The notes under the pieces: model-generated
Seen by the model: the letters and a program-made list of their open reading frames with translations, nothing else
Databases searched by the model: none
What the model was told of the DNA's origin: nothing
From: Cubamyces lactineus
Lineage: Eukaryota > Basidiomycota > Agaricomycetes > Polyporales > Polyporaceae
Reading direction: 5' to 3'
Assembly (NCBI GenBank): GCA_022376465.1
Contig: JACDTU010000012.1
Coordinates: 434,001 to 498,000, forward strand
DNA: 64,000 nucleotides
Position numbers and translations under genes: made by a program
Shown here: positions 47,985 through 59,700 of the stretch, piece by piece
Numbering within the stretch: the first letter of the stretch is position 1
Layout: the number at the start of each line of letters is the position of its first letter

Positions 47985-49206
47985 ATGCAGAACCCTAGCA
48001 GTTACTACGCTGTACCAATTTATGACGGTGGTGTTTGGGTTGATTGGCAACGTTCAGAGCATAGCGGGGATGTGAGTCACTTTCTCCGTATGTGCCGCCA
48101 CTTGGAGAGCTGATGAATCATACTAGTATGTGCAGGCCAGCTCTTCTTCGATGACTCTTCAGGCTTCATCGGTGGGTCTTTGTGTTCTTTGTCCAAAACA
48201 CCCATCGGTATTAAGTGATGTGCAGTCCTCCAAGACTCTCGATGACACACCGCCGTGCAGTGCGATACCCATCTCTTACACTCTAGTGAGTAATTGCAAT
48301 CCTCCGTGCAGACGTACAAATACCTGACACCCCATTCGACAGACACCACCTACCCCAGACTCGACAGACAGCGATGTCTCTTCATCTTCACAATTATCGA
48401 TGGAATCTATCCCGGAGTACGATGACATGCCCGAGATCCCGTTCATCTCAGCCGAGGTGGCCTACGCAGATGAGTGGATCCCATCCGATCGCACGCCAGC
48501 CGAGCGAACGCGGATCGATTCCGCCTGCGACTCTCCCACTTTCTGGTCGACCATCATCGGTCTCAAGGCAAGCGCGTCCAAGTCTTCCTCGACCTCCGAC
48601 GGGACAGCGAGCTCCAGCTCAGTCATCCTCGGACACACGACCGCGCGGTCGCTCTCACCTTCTCGAGCGTCTCGAAAACGGGCAGGATCGGTGTCTTCGT
48701 TTGCTTCCTCGCGCACAAAGCCCGCGCCGGCCAAATCTATCCTCTCCTCCAGCGCTTCCATACAGACGCGCAGGCGGAAGGCGCCGTCCGTCAAGTTCCT
48801 TGATATGCCTACGATCCACTACGAGGAGGAAGAGTGCGAGGATGACGAGGATGATGATGCGGCAGGTGGGCACGGTTCCCGCAGCACGCTATCCATGTCA
48901 CCGCCCCCGAAGAAGAAGGCGAAGGGGCTCGGCGGGTTCCTGAGCTTCCGCTGGCTTTTCGGGCCGTCCAAGGTCGAGAACCGAAGTTGTGCACCTTCGT
49001 CGCCGTCATCCAAGTCGTCGCCGGGACGGCCAGCCATATCGGGCCCGTATCCGCTATGGGACTCCCCGCCGCGGCGAGCCCGCATGAACGGGAGCAGCAC
49101 CACGCTGGGCGCAGCGAGCCTGCGCTCGATGAAGTCCACCGGGAGCCTGCGGTCTGTGCGGTCGTGCGGTAGCAGGCTGCCCACGCCCACGTACTGGCCG
49201 AGGTAG
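47985..49206 (+). CDS. Ser-rich unknown protein with acidic and basic patches
   Basis: Exons read 47985-48071, 48127-48171, 48226-48285 and 48343-49206, all phase 0, giving 351 residues. The short N-terminal exons encode NPSSYYAVPIYDGGVWVDWQ. Then come PEYDDMPEIPFISAEVAYAD and a long Ser/Thr/Arg-rich region with SPSRASRKRAGS-type segments, an acidic run EEEECEDDEDDD, and a basic run PPPKKKAKG just before a short hydrophobic stretch, LGGFLSFRWLFG. The C-terminus repeats SLRSMKSTGSLRSVRSCGSR. I do not know the family. The basic run may be a nuclear signal and the Ser-Arg clusters likely phosphorylation sites; both are inference. Confidence 0.65.
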
Positions 49207-50875
49207 TCCCGTGGGCCCGTGCAAGGTCATGGGTGCCCATGCTTCATCGCTCACGGACGGCTCTCATCGCCGTGACGTGGTGTGCGCTATGCGAAACCTT
49301 CGTGAGTCCGCATTCTTTCCTGGTCGGATGGCCATGGTATGCTGTGAGACTAACGACTCTACGGGCGATGCAGTTCAGCCGGGTTCGGCTCTCCTGTGGA
49401 GAGCACATACACCCATTCGTACGGCACGCTCGGACGCCTTCTCGCACGAACTCTCGCGTACGTCTCACAGAGTCTCACACCCCTCTCCCTCTCAACCATT
49501 ACTACCCAGCCCCACCCCCGCGTCTGTCCTTTCTTCCACGATTCCCCCAAGCCGCCCTTATGCCCCATGCACGCGCCACCCACGTACATTCCGTACTACG
49601 CACGCAGCGCACGACGCAGATGCAGGTTTGATATCGCGGACGATCGTCGCTGTCTCGCATGGACACATGCATCATTCTGTACATACACGCTCCTTCAGGC
49701 TTCAGTACTGTCGTACCCACGCATGTTGTTTTGTACATAGCTATCGGCGTGCGGCGGTGAGCACGCACGGCGGCCGCTGCGAGTGTCGCGCGTTGACGTA
49801 CTGCGTACGTACTTCGCGTTGATATACGTGCGCCGTCGGCCTCTCGCCGCTTGTGCGCGTCCGGCTTGTACGTTCTACATACTGTGCTGTACTTGTTTCA
49901 TCGACGACACTGTATGTATGCTTGTTTCGTTTGGATGTCATACCGGTTGAGATTAGGCGGCATGCTGCTCGCTGCTGGCATGGTTTGTGACGTTTTGACA
50001 ACCCCTCAGGCGAACCAGCGTGTGCAGAGCAAGACATCCGCATGCGAACCGATAGTACATCATCGTCAGACGCTCCTGTACGGTAGATTATGAGCTTCTT
50101 ACGGGATGCGATGAATGCAATGAGTACATGGGCAGAAGATCAATGTATGATGAATAGATACGCTACGCATACCGCCGACCACAAATAATCATCCAAGCTT
50201 AACCGCAAGCGCAGAGTCGTTTGTCTGATGCCGTCTAGGCTCTGCAGTCCCATCCAGCGTGGAACGAGAGCTGACTTCCCAACACCAAGGCGTCCCCATA
50301 CGGCGGCGCGCCTCGCTATGACACGGCAAACCACCCCCTCGACGGCCTTGGGCGCGGAGCGCCCTTCCTGAGGGGGAAAGTACCCGATCGCGACCTCGAC
50401 CGTCGGACAACGATAGAGACCAGCGAGGCAGGATGAGGCGACGTGTCGTGGAGGAGGAAAAGACGCGAGGTGCGTGGGTTTTATAGCGCTAGCGGGCGGG
50501 GGCGGGAGTTGCCGAGGCGTTTGCTAGAGGTTTCCTCAAGCGCCGAATTGAGACTCGGATTGGCACGCGCGCTGAGCCGCAGACCATAGAAACTTGAAAG
50601 CACGTAGAAGCCGGCGTTGCAACAGTACCAGTATTACAGATATTGGCGGAAAGGCAATTGAGGGTAGCTCTCGCCAATGGCAAAGAACCCAGCTATAATA
50701 TAGAGGAAGGTGAGATATTATTATGGATATTGTGCTCGAGATTGTTGGTAGGGACCGTGACAATGTTCTATCGTACTGTACATGCAAGTATTAGTAGCCA
50801 CGAACTAAGAGATTTCTGGCAGTACAATATATGTATTTACGAGCAGGATCTCACTGCCTTCCGCTCGTTCGCTTA
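49207..50875. other. Convergent intergenic region, 1.67 kb
   Basis: This gap separates the stop of the Ser-rich gene (plus) from the stop of the TPR gene (minus), which is long for a tail-to-tail gap. It is C/T-rich on the plus strand at 49440-49740. A minus-strand TATAAAA at 50479-50485 is followed by a pyrimidine-rich stretch but no coding region I can defend. An unrecognised short gene or non-coding RNA is possible. Confidence 0.45.
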
Positions 50876-53139
50876 CTACAACATGTCACGGCTTACGACA
50901 GTGTCTGCCTGCAGCGTCCCATTCTGCATACGTGCCAGAAGCCGGTCCCGCATGCGCATGTTATCGTTCAACCTCGCATCACGCGGGGAGGCATCGGCTG
51001 AGAACTGCCAAATGCGCCTCATGATCGGAATGGCCTCATGAATGCGATTGAGGATAGCGGCCAGTTGGCTTGCGGGACTGCCGGCCTCCAGGAGGCAGTC
51101 GAATGAGTAATGCAGATAGGCTGTATGGAAGAACTGCGTGAGCATCGGACTAAGTTTGACGAGCAGTGGTACACGACGTACAAACGTGCTTTTCGTCGTC
51201 GATAGGGATGTACTCGGCAGCCTGCGCGTAGCTCTCCGCGGCAGCCCTGAGGGATGCCAAGGACTCTGCAGAGTTCTTGGGAAACTCCATAGCAGCTCTG
51301 CTACGGCAGAAGCCTATGAGACTATATCGGGACGAAACATTAACCAGCACCCTCATATGGGGTTCAGGACGCAGACACTCACGAATGTGCCTGGGCCATA
51401 GGATACCGCGCGAAGCTCAGGTAATGACCGTAGAGGCCCGTTTCGGTGGGCGGTTCCATCGGGGCGGCAGCGAGGTCGTCTATCAAATTCTGCGCTCCCC
51501 TTAATATTTCATCCAGGAATGACTGCGTCTGTAAATGAGGTTTGTCATTGTATGCCTAAATTCGGCATATGTGCAGTCAGAAACATCGTGAGGCATGATC
51601 CCGGATTAGCACTTCATACCTGCAGCATAGCATCGAGACGAAGGCATTTGACACCACGCAGGAAGCTGGCTTGGAAGATGGAGCCCTTCTCTGAATTTGG
51701 AACGTCCTTCCACAGATCGATGCCCCACGAGAGGACTTCAATTGCGGAGGTGTAGAAATCAAGTGCAGCCTGTACGTCAGGTGACAAGTTGGACTGGAGG
51801 AAAGCACGCATGATCCAACCCCTGGGCGAGAACACGTCAACAGCGAGTTGCTGAATGAACTAGAACGGACGTCCAACGAACCTGACGGTGACTGCGAGTG
51901 CAGGACGAGTAGCATTCCAACCTTCCTCTCGCAGACGCTTCGGCGCATCTCGCATGACGGTGCTGGAGCTACCGTTGCTCCACGCCCGAGTTTCAGTGAT
52001 CTCGAAGATCACTACACGAGGCAAGCACTTTAGCGCCATTATATTCGGAAGGATTAGAATACCCCAGCTCACCCTGTTGATTGTATTTATCGAAAAACTC
52101 CTTGTCAGCGATAGAGAAGGCGCGCGGGTCTTGAAGCAGGGCGTTGCTGAATGATGCTATGGTCTAATGATATGGGTTTCAGTGTCTCGCGACGGGATAT
52201 GTATCGATAGTAAATTACGAACTCCTTTGATGCCAAAGCAGCCAGTCCCGCTGGACGTGGTGAATGAACGAAGCTGGTTCATAGCTTCGCACCCATACAC
52301 CCAGGACTTGTTCTGGAGTTCAGTACTTTGAATACCGCCTATATCACAATAGGACTAACCTGACGTGCAGATAATATAATCCAAGCCTGTAGTTGATAGT
52401 CAGCACTGTATAGCGGCACATGCATCAGAGATACTCACGCTACTACTCCAATCCGGCGGCGTGGGTAAGCTTTGAAGGATGGGGACGGCGCGGTTCCATG
52501 GGCTGTCTGCGTCTTTGACGATGACTTGCGCGGGCTTGTGCCTATCGGACGCGGCTTGACGTGCGATGGCAATTTTCAAATCAGCGGTGTATTGTTCTTT
52601 CTGCTTTTGCTCTGTGGCAGAGAGATTCTCGACCGGAAGTACCGCAAGAGCGCGTTTCCAATGAGAGATCGCTTCGTCCGACTTGCCGAGACCCTGTCAT
52701 AAGCACCGATGTGCCGACGGTAGCGTTCAGTCATGCACACGAGGCATACTGGAGCTGAGAGCCACTCACAGCAGAGGCAGCTGCCAGGCGCGACCAGGCC
52801 TTTGCGTACGTGGACGAGAGTTCGGTAGCCTATGAACAGCCATTGGGTTGGGCGTAGGTGAGGGCAGGGGAAGAAAGAGACTCACTTCGTTCGCGTCAGT
52901 GTACGCCTCGAGGTACCTAGTGCAGGATCACGTTTAGCTTGCATTTCCAAGGAGCGCAAATGTGACCTCTACCTGTTGATACCCAGCGAACAAGCCGCCC
53001 GATTGCAGTACAGTATAGCGTTTTTGTCATCGTGCTGGAGGGCTTCAGTAAACTTCTTATACGCGCCAGCGAAATTCCTCTGCACGAAAAGGGCATTGCC
53101 CTCAGCTTTGAGACGCTCCGCTTCAGCGGTATTGGACAT
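50876..53139 (-). CDS. TPR-repeat protein with N-terminal co-chaperone-like TPR
   Basis: Twelve exons, 53139-52973, 52916-52886, 52829-52770, 52693-52439, 52386-52360, 52312-52219, 52156-52073, 52011-51882, 51821-51620, 51528-51383, 51300-51186 and 51133-50876, give 522 residues with consistent phases. The N-terminal TPR array is canonical: AERLKAEGNALFVQRNFAGA, FTEALQHDDKNAILYCNRAA, YLEAYTDANEATELSSTYAK and AWSRLAAASAGLGKSDEAIS. This resembles Sgt1/Sti1/small-glutamine-rich TPR proteins that bind Hsp70/Hsp90 tails. The C-terminal 350 residues are helical, with DVQAALDFYTSAIEVLSWG and ASLRAAAESYAQAAEYIP as further TPR-like parts. The exact family is unknown to me. Exon 5 (27 nt) and its 47-nt intron are the least certain part. 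Confidence 0.82.
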
Positions 53140-53667
53140 ATTGAGAGTTAGTAGAGTTGGGGTTCGAACACGCGCTGACAGGGCAAAGGCTCGCCCTCTT
53201 GACTGTTTTGTACCCGACGCAGCCTGCCTCGTGTGGGCGGAACAGTTCGCTAAGGGTCTGCAACCCTGAGAATACGGAGCGAATAGAAGTCGATGGTTCC
53301 GACAATGTAGCTGCGTTTGACGTATTCGCCGCGGATCCGAGTCTCCAGCTCACCCTGCCAAGGGTCATGACGTTCCCTTGTAGCATGGATCCAGGTCGTT
53401 CGCTTACGCGCAAGCCATGCAACAACTAGATTGGACGACAGTATATCTGTCGGGCCAATTTCAGGATCCTAATGGCCCAGGAACAAGGTTTGCCTGGCTA
53501 CGATTGCGCGAGCCTTGTGACTTTATGATATGCGGACAGGCCGAAGCACTGCAGTTGCGTCTGTGAGCCGACGGAAAAGCACAACAGCACCTTTTGTAGG
53601 TCTTTGGGGGGACATGACGTCAAGCGATAGCATTGCAGTTGCCAGAAGAATCAGATGTAAGCTCTCA
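53140..53667. other. Intergenic, 0.53 kb
   Basis: This is the gap between the TPR gene start and the MGR2 stop, both on the minus strand. Nothing is seen apart from presumed promoter and 3' sequences. Confidence 0.5.
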
Positions 53668-54275
53668 TCACGACGCACGCCTCTGTTTCTCAAGGGCCCA
53701 TTGCAGCCGCATATTGGACAAGCCATCTGCTCTTGTCCGCATTATGGGAGAAGCCAGCTGCATTCGGGCTGCCTCCAAGTGTGGAGGAAGTTCACCGTCG
53801 TTGCGAATCACCTTGGGATTCGTCCTTCAGTACCAGGTCCACAGTCAGATATGGAGAGTAAGGCCGTACCGAGCCGATGGCGAGGAAGAATGAGAAGGTC
53901 GCCGCACTACCCAACATGTATTGGGAAAGCGTTGGCAGTATTCCTCGGGGACCAGCACCTCCACTGATGTCAACGAGTATGAGTTCCGCCGTACGATGCT
54001 AACAAGCAGAAAACGCAACGCACCGCAGAATGCTGTAGCTACCAAACAGGAACCCCATCGTAAGCCCTACACCTGCACCCATCATGGCGCCCATCCTGGC
54101 ATAGTCTCAGTCAGACACCCCGTGCGCGCATGATGCTCAACGTCACCGTACTTCACTGCAAGGGGTAGTGAATGTGAGCTCCTGCCGAGCCTCCACGGAG
54201 GAAATGCACTGTGAACGTACGTTTTTGCCATACTGTGAGTCCAGCGGGGTGGCCTTGCTGAGGAACCGCGGGCAT
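53668..54275 (-). CDS. MGR2: Mitochondrial import protein Mgr2 / ROMO1 family
   Basis: Mgr2/ROMO1 is a small two-helix inner-membrane protein that couples and gates the TIM23 translocase. Exons read 54275-54221, 54155-54152, 54095-54024, 53963-53870 and 53811-53668, giving 122 residues. After splicing, the conserved start reads TVWQKLKMGAMMGAGVGLT, followed by MGFLFGSYSILRGGAGPRGI and LSQYMLGSAATFSFFLAIGS, all hallmarks of the family. Exon 2 is only four bases (TGAA): it supplies the middle of the Leu-Lys pair, and without it exons 1 and 3 are out of frame. Flanking introns are a normal 65 and 56 nt with GT-AG ends. It is divergent from PEX10, with 241 bases between starts. Confidence 0.9.
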
Positions 54276-54516
54276 TATAGATTAAATCAAGCACAAAGAG
54301 TAAAGATAGACGATGAGGATGAAGTACTTGGGCGCGTCTGAATCTGACGTCGTGGTGGTTGTCCGCAAGTTGCGTCGGCATTCGGGGCGCCCGACCGCGC
54401 TTGCTTCCGGTCGCCGAGAATCACCTTTCCCCGCATCGCACACGACGCCTCCTGTGTGTAGTACCTTGTAGTGCACTGTCAGGTTCACTTGTTGGCAGAA
54501 GACGCAAGGTGTTGTA
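54276..54516. promoter_or_regulatory. Shared divergent promoter of MGR2 and PEX10, 241 bases
   Basis: The two start codons face away from each other across this short gap, so it must hold both promoters. An AT-rich patch lies at 54275-54310. Confidence 0.55.
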
Positions 54517-55767
54517 ATGTCTGTCAACTCGCTGTCCTTTCCTCAAGCCCAGCAAGCACAGATTAGTGAGTGTGTCAAGGAATCGTATTCGGATTGGGAC
54601 TTGGATTTGACCTCCGTGGTGCCACAGTCCGGTCCAACCAGCGAGACTTGTTCCAAGTATCAGCCTTACGAGAACAGACAGAGAATGTCCTGCGCTCGTG
54701 GTTAGGTACGCTATGGCCGTCGTATGTGGAGAAGCTGCACTGAAGAGTAGACAGGAACAAGATGGTTGACGCGGTGGGACAAGGAGATCGACTTTGCTGC
54801 GAATGTGCTGTATTACGGGTTGACAGTGGGGCTCGGTGAGTCCGCTAGCAGCCATGCACACCTGTGGTGACTGCTCATGCCATGCGTCTAGGATCTCAGA
54901 CTGTAGGAGAGGAATATACAGACATCTGGCTCCATTCTACCCGAAATCAGAGGCGACCCTCACCCCGGCTAAGAGCGGCATTGATTCTACTCCCCACGTT
55001 ACCCTCATACTTGATGTCAAGATGGAGTTCGCTGATCCCTCAGACGTCGAAGACCGGAGCACTACTACGCAAGATACCCACAACCCTCGAAGTGTTGTCT
55101 GAGATTAACTTGGCTCTGTTCTACTTGCGGGGAACATATTACGGAGTGGTCAAGCGTTTGCTTGGCTTGAGATATGTGAGCACGGCTTCTTCCTTCTTCC
55201 CAGCTTCCTTCGTGAACGGAGCCGCACAGATATCTGCCATTCCGGAGAACCCGAATGCGCGACCACCATCATACGCTTTGCTGGGGATTCTACTAGGCGT
55301 TCGACTTATTCATCGCGCCCTCAATTATATCCGCACGCGTTCAGCACAGTCGGACGGTACGCTCCTGCGAGACGGGAAGAGCGGCCATGCTATGGACAGC
55401 GAGGAAGACATTTTCATCGACGATCGCAGGGTCACTTCCATGCTAGAAGCGGCGAATCAGGATGATGCGCCAGTTGTTCCTGCAGAGGAAGACGAAGGGA
55501 CGATTCTGGACGTCTCTAGGATACCACCCGCAGTTCGCGCGAGCAGGAATTGTACACTATGCTTAGAGGAACGCACCTCCAGTTGTGCCACCGAATGCGG
55601 ACACATGTTTTGTTGGAATTGTATAGTTGGTTGGGGTCGGGAGAAGGTGAGCCATTGCTTCTATGCAGCGCTGCAAACTTGTTGCTTATGGTATATGCTA
55701 GGCCGAATGTCCTCTCTGTCGACAGTCTTTGAATCTTAACTTACTGCTTCCTGTATATAATCTGTGA
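54517..55767 (+). CDS. PEX10: Peroxisomal RING-type E3 ligase peroxin 10
   Basis: Pex10 is part of the Pex2-Pex10-Pex12 ubiquitin ligase in the peroxisomal membrane, which recycles the import receptor Pex5. Exons read 54517-54565, 54628-54705, 54755-54835, 54892-55646 and 55702-55767, giving 342 residues. The N-terminal Pex2/Pex12-like region has LREQTENVLRSWLG, TRWLTRWDKEIDFAANVLYY and SQTVGEEYTDIW. Membrane segments follow (ALFYLRGTYYGVVKRLLGL, SYALLGILLGVRLIHRAL). The RING is CTLCLEERTSSCATECGHMF then CWNCIVGW, completed after the last intron by AECPLCRQ, so all eight zinc ligands are present. The protein ends LLPVYNL. It converges with the SmE gene, with 182 bases between stops. Confidence 0.95.
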
Positions 55768-55949
55768 TGACTTGATGGATGGTCTTCCGATCGATACCAC
55801 AAGGAGGGCTAGGCGATTGCAGGCATGCATCCAAGCGAGAGATCGTCGAGAGCGTCATGTCAAAAGTAATACCACAGCAGAAACGTACAACATGTGGGCA
55901 GAGCAGTCCACACTTTTACAAGCGAGATGAGACAAGAGAGGCAGGCGGC

Positions 55950-56544
55950 TCAAACAACTTGCTGGATGAGCGTGATGTTGTCGCCTTTTAGCAGTATGCG
56001 ACCTAGTACACTATGCTCAGTTGTGCTTTCTGTGGATCGTGGATTAGGGGACGCACCAAGTTCTCGCCTAGGCTTCGCATCCTTCACGTAAACCTCCGCC
56101 GCATCGTCTATCACAACATTCATGAATTCGTCGAAGCCCTGAGCATGTGTGATCAGCCGGGTTTTCCAAGGACATGCGGAAACAAAAGAGAAAGGGGGCA
56201 TATGGATGAACACTCATCGCGCGAGACCAGAAGCGTGCAATGAAGAAGCTGTCGCCTTCGTTCATTCTGAAGTTCAACGCGGAGCGCATGTAGGTGTTTT
56301 GGGACACGCACAATGATGACGCCCTCAATCCGCATATCGATGTTGTCGTACAGCCAGATCACAACTTTCGTCCTCTGCACGAGAAAATATTAGTGACATC
56401 TTCATAAATTCTTGCGATAGTCATACCTGTTGCAAGTTCTTGAAGATGACATTCTACAGGACAAGATCAGCTATGTCTCGAGACGAGCGACAAGAGAGCA
56501 CGTACGATGGGCTGTACCATCACCCTCTGTTGACGACCCGACAT
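55950..56544 (-). CDS. SME1: Small nuclear ribonucleoprotein SmE
   Basis: SmE is one of seven Sm proteins that form the ring on spliceosomal snRNAs. Exons read 56544-56506, 56453-56427, 56374-56312, 56138-56057 and 56002-55950, giving 87 residues, the usual size. Sm1 is [20 protein letters not shown] followed by [18 protein letters not shown], and Sm2 is [14 protein letters not shown]. The start [20 protein letters not shown] matches the family N-terminus. Exon 2 is 27 nt. Intron 3 is 173 nt, longer than the others in the gene. The start is only 193 bases from the divergent dynein gene. Confidence 0.96.
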
Positions 56545-56737
56545 GTTGAGCTGCTTTGCGGAGGCTGGAGATGAAAAGAAGTTGAGGGTGGGTGGGAGGA
56601 GGTCTATGCAAGAGGGCTTCAAGCCAAGTTCGGCGCGGAAACAGATTCGAGGATGGTCGGACTTTGCCGAACGCCCGTGCTCTAGCGACGCGTCGCGTCT
56701 TGCTCAGAACTTGTCCTCATCCAGCGTGTCAACAACC
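56545..56737. promoter_or_regulatory. Shared divergent promoter of SmE and the dynein heavy-chain gene, 193 bases
   Basis: This is the only space between the SmE start codon and the chosen dynein start codon, so both promoters must lie here. The plus strand is open in the dynein frame from an ATG at 56606, but that ATG has a weak context. Confidence 0.55.
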
Positions 56738-59700
56738 ATGGAGGTATGTTTCCACGCTCTAATTTGTTTGTATGATCTTCTGAATGTGTGAGTAGTTGTT
56801 GGCACCCTCCAACTCATCCACCGCGGCGGCGGTCACATTCATCACTTTCGTGCAAGACCTGAAACGCAAGACGAAGACATGGGGTCCTATGATCGAGCTC
56901 TGCGCCAGCGGCGAGAAGACACTCGAGCGGTTTCGATACCAGTTTCCGGACGATTGGTTATACAGCGACCAGCTTAGAGGAGAATGGAGCGCATTCAATG
57001 AGATACTGAAGCGGAAGAACGACTCGATTCAAGAGCAGTTGGGTGAGTGCACTTGGTTCTACAGTGCTTCTTGGTTTGGCTCAAGCTTTCGTAGCTGGAC
57101 TACAGCTGAAGATCGTTGCGGAGGACAAGATCGTTGAGAACAAGATCAACGATGTCATTCAAGAATGGGAGCAGACTCGACCAGTGCAAGGGAGCATGCG
57201 TGCCGACACGGCTCTCAACACAATCAATGTCTTCGAAGGCAAGCTCACAAGGGTACAGGAGGAATACGAACTAGTTTGCAAGGCGAAGGAGGCACTTGAC
57301 TTGGAGCTCATTCGACACACACGACTGGAACCTGTCTTCGAGGAGTTGCGTGACTTGAAGGCGGTATGGACAGCATTGTCTGGTGTATGGAGCCAGATTG
57401 GAGAGTTGCGGGAGATGCCCTGGGCGACAGTGCAGCCTCGAAAGCTAAGGCAACAACTCGACGGCCTGCTATCCTCAACGAAGGAGATGCCTACCCGTAT
57501 GCGCCAGTATGCCGCCTTCGAATATGTACAGGACGTGCTGCGCGGCCTTTTGAAGTCGAACTCGTTGATCTCAGAGCTGAAGTCTGAGGCTCTCAAGGAC
57601 CGGCATTGGAAACAACTGTTCAAAGTGTTGCGAGTATCATCCCAAGTCAGCTTGCCTTTGTAAGTTCTGCATTTCTCAAGCTGTCGTCGCCACACACTTA
57701 CAGTACGTTAGGCTGACTCTCGGTCATGTCTATGATATGGATCTTCGGAAGAACGAGAACATCATCAAGGAGGTGATTGTACAAGCTCAGGGCGAAGTAT
57801 GTGTTATAAACTTCTTGTCTTCGTACGGTCACTGACCTATCATGTTAGATGGCTCTCGAGGAGTACATCCGACAGGTCAAGGAGACGTGGACCAACTATA
57901 CCCTCGATTTGGTCAACTATCAGAACAAGTGTCGCCTGATCAGGTTAGTGGCCGCATGCTTGCATGAAAACATGAAGGCTCACATTGAGCCGATGCATCC
58001 AGGGGATGGGACGATTTGTTCAACAAGTGCAGCGAGAACCTGAACTCATTATCCGCAATGAAGCTCTCGCCCTACTATAAAGGTGATGCCCTTCTATGCT
58101 GTGCCGTGATGTTGAGATACTGATACTGCCTTGTAGTGTTCGAGGAGGAGGTAAAGTGGATATCACACATCCGTACTGACAGCAGCCACTGACGGATCAT
58201 CAGGCTGGCGCTTGGGAGGAGAAACTCAACCGGATCCATGTGCTGTTCGGTAAGCAGTGGCTCAGGTAAGCTCATGTAAATTGATCGCTTACACCCGCGT
58301 AGATGTCTGGATCGACGTCCAGCGGCAGTGGGTATACTTGGAGGGTATTTTCTCTGGAAGTGCGGACATCAAGCACCTTCTTCCCGTCGAGAGTGCTCGG
58401 TTCCAGAACATCAACACCGAGTTCCTTGCCGTCATGAAGAAGGTGTACAAGTCGCCGTTCGTCTTGGATGTCTTGAACATCCAGGGCATTCAGAAGTCCT
58501 TGGAGCGTCTCGCCGATCTTCTCAACAAGATCCAAAAGGCACTTGGAGAGTATTTGGAGCGGGAGCGTGCTTCGTTCCCCCGCTTCTACTTCGTCGGTGA
58601 CGAAGACTTGCTGGAAATTATCGGTAACAGCAAAGAGATTCTGCGTATCATGAAACATCTGAAGAAGATGTTTGCGGGTATCTCGACGCTCATGCTGGAC
58701 GAGGAGTTGACACAGATTCAAGGTATGGCGTCTCGAGAAGGAGAAGAGGTCTACTTCAAGGATCCTATCCTCCTGAAGGACTACCCCAAGATCAACGACT
58801 GGCTTACCAAGTTGGAGGCGGAAATGCGGGTCTCGCTCGCGCAACTCCTCTGCGATGCGGTCACTGAACTACAGTCATTCTACGGCACCATCTCGCCTCT
58901 TCCTCAAGATCAGTTCATGACTTGGCTCGAGAAATATCCTGCCCAGCTTGTCACCCTTGCCATGCAGGTGGCGTGGACTGCGTCTGTGGAGGATGCGCTG
59001 GAGAGCTCGCAGTCTCTGGATGGCCCTCTGGACACTATCCGCCAGGGACTTGACCTTCTCGCGGACGTCGTATTGACGGAACTCAAGCCTGTGACACGTC
59101 GCAAATGCGAGCATCTTATCACTGAGCTTGTGCACCAACGTGATGTAACGCGTACGCTCATCCAGCAGCGTGTTGCGGACAACAGGGCTTTCTCCTGGCT
59201 GTACCAAATGCGCTTCTATCTGAACCGGAACATCGACAACCCCTTGGAGAGGCTCTCGATTCGGGTCGCGGACGCATCCTTCCCTTACGGGTGGGAGTAC
59301 CTAGGTGTCCCCGATCGTCTGGTGCAGACACCGCTTACGGACAGGTGTTACTTGACCCTTACTCAGGCTTTAGACAACCAGCTTGGTGGGTCTCCCTTCG
59401 GGCCCGCTGGAACCGGTAAGCTGCTGTCAGCATTATCGTAATCTCTGTAAGCTCATAGGCTTCTAGGCAAGACCGAGTCAGTCAAGGCTCTCGGTGTACA
59501 ACTGGGACGCTTCGTCCTGGTCTTCTGTTGCGACGAAACATTCGACTTCCAGGCCATGGGACGTATCTTCATCGGTCTTTGTCAGGTCGGCGCATGGGGC
59601 TGCTTTGACGAGTTCAACCGTCTCGAGGAACGTATCCTCAGTGCCGTCTCGCAACAGGTGCAGAGCATTCAGCAAGGTCTTGCGACACTTGTCAAGAACC

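Noticed and set aside
50140..50334. Frame containing GRLGVGKSALVPRW, like a small-GTPase P-loop
   Set aside because: No other GTPase motif follows, there is no ATG in a sensible place, and the match is short enough to be chance.
56543..56737. Longer N-terminus for the dynein gene from ATGs at 56543 or 56606
   Set aside because: The frame is open but both ATGs have weak context, the first overlaps the SmE start, and the added Ser-rich residues match no dynein sequence. The ATG at 56738 has a good context.
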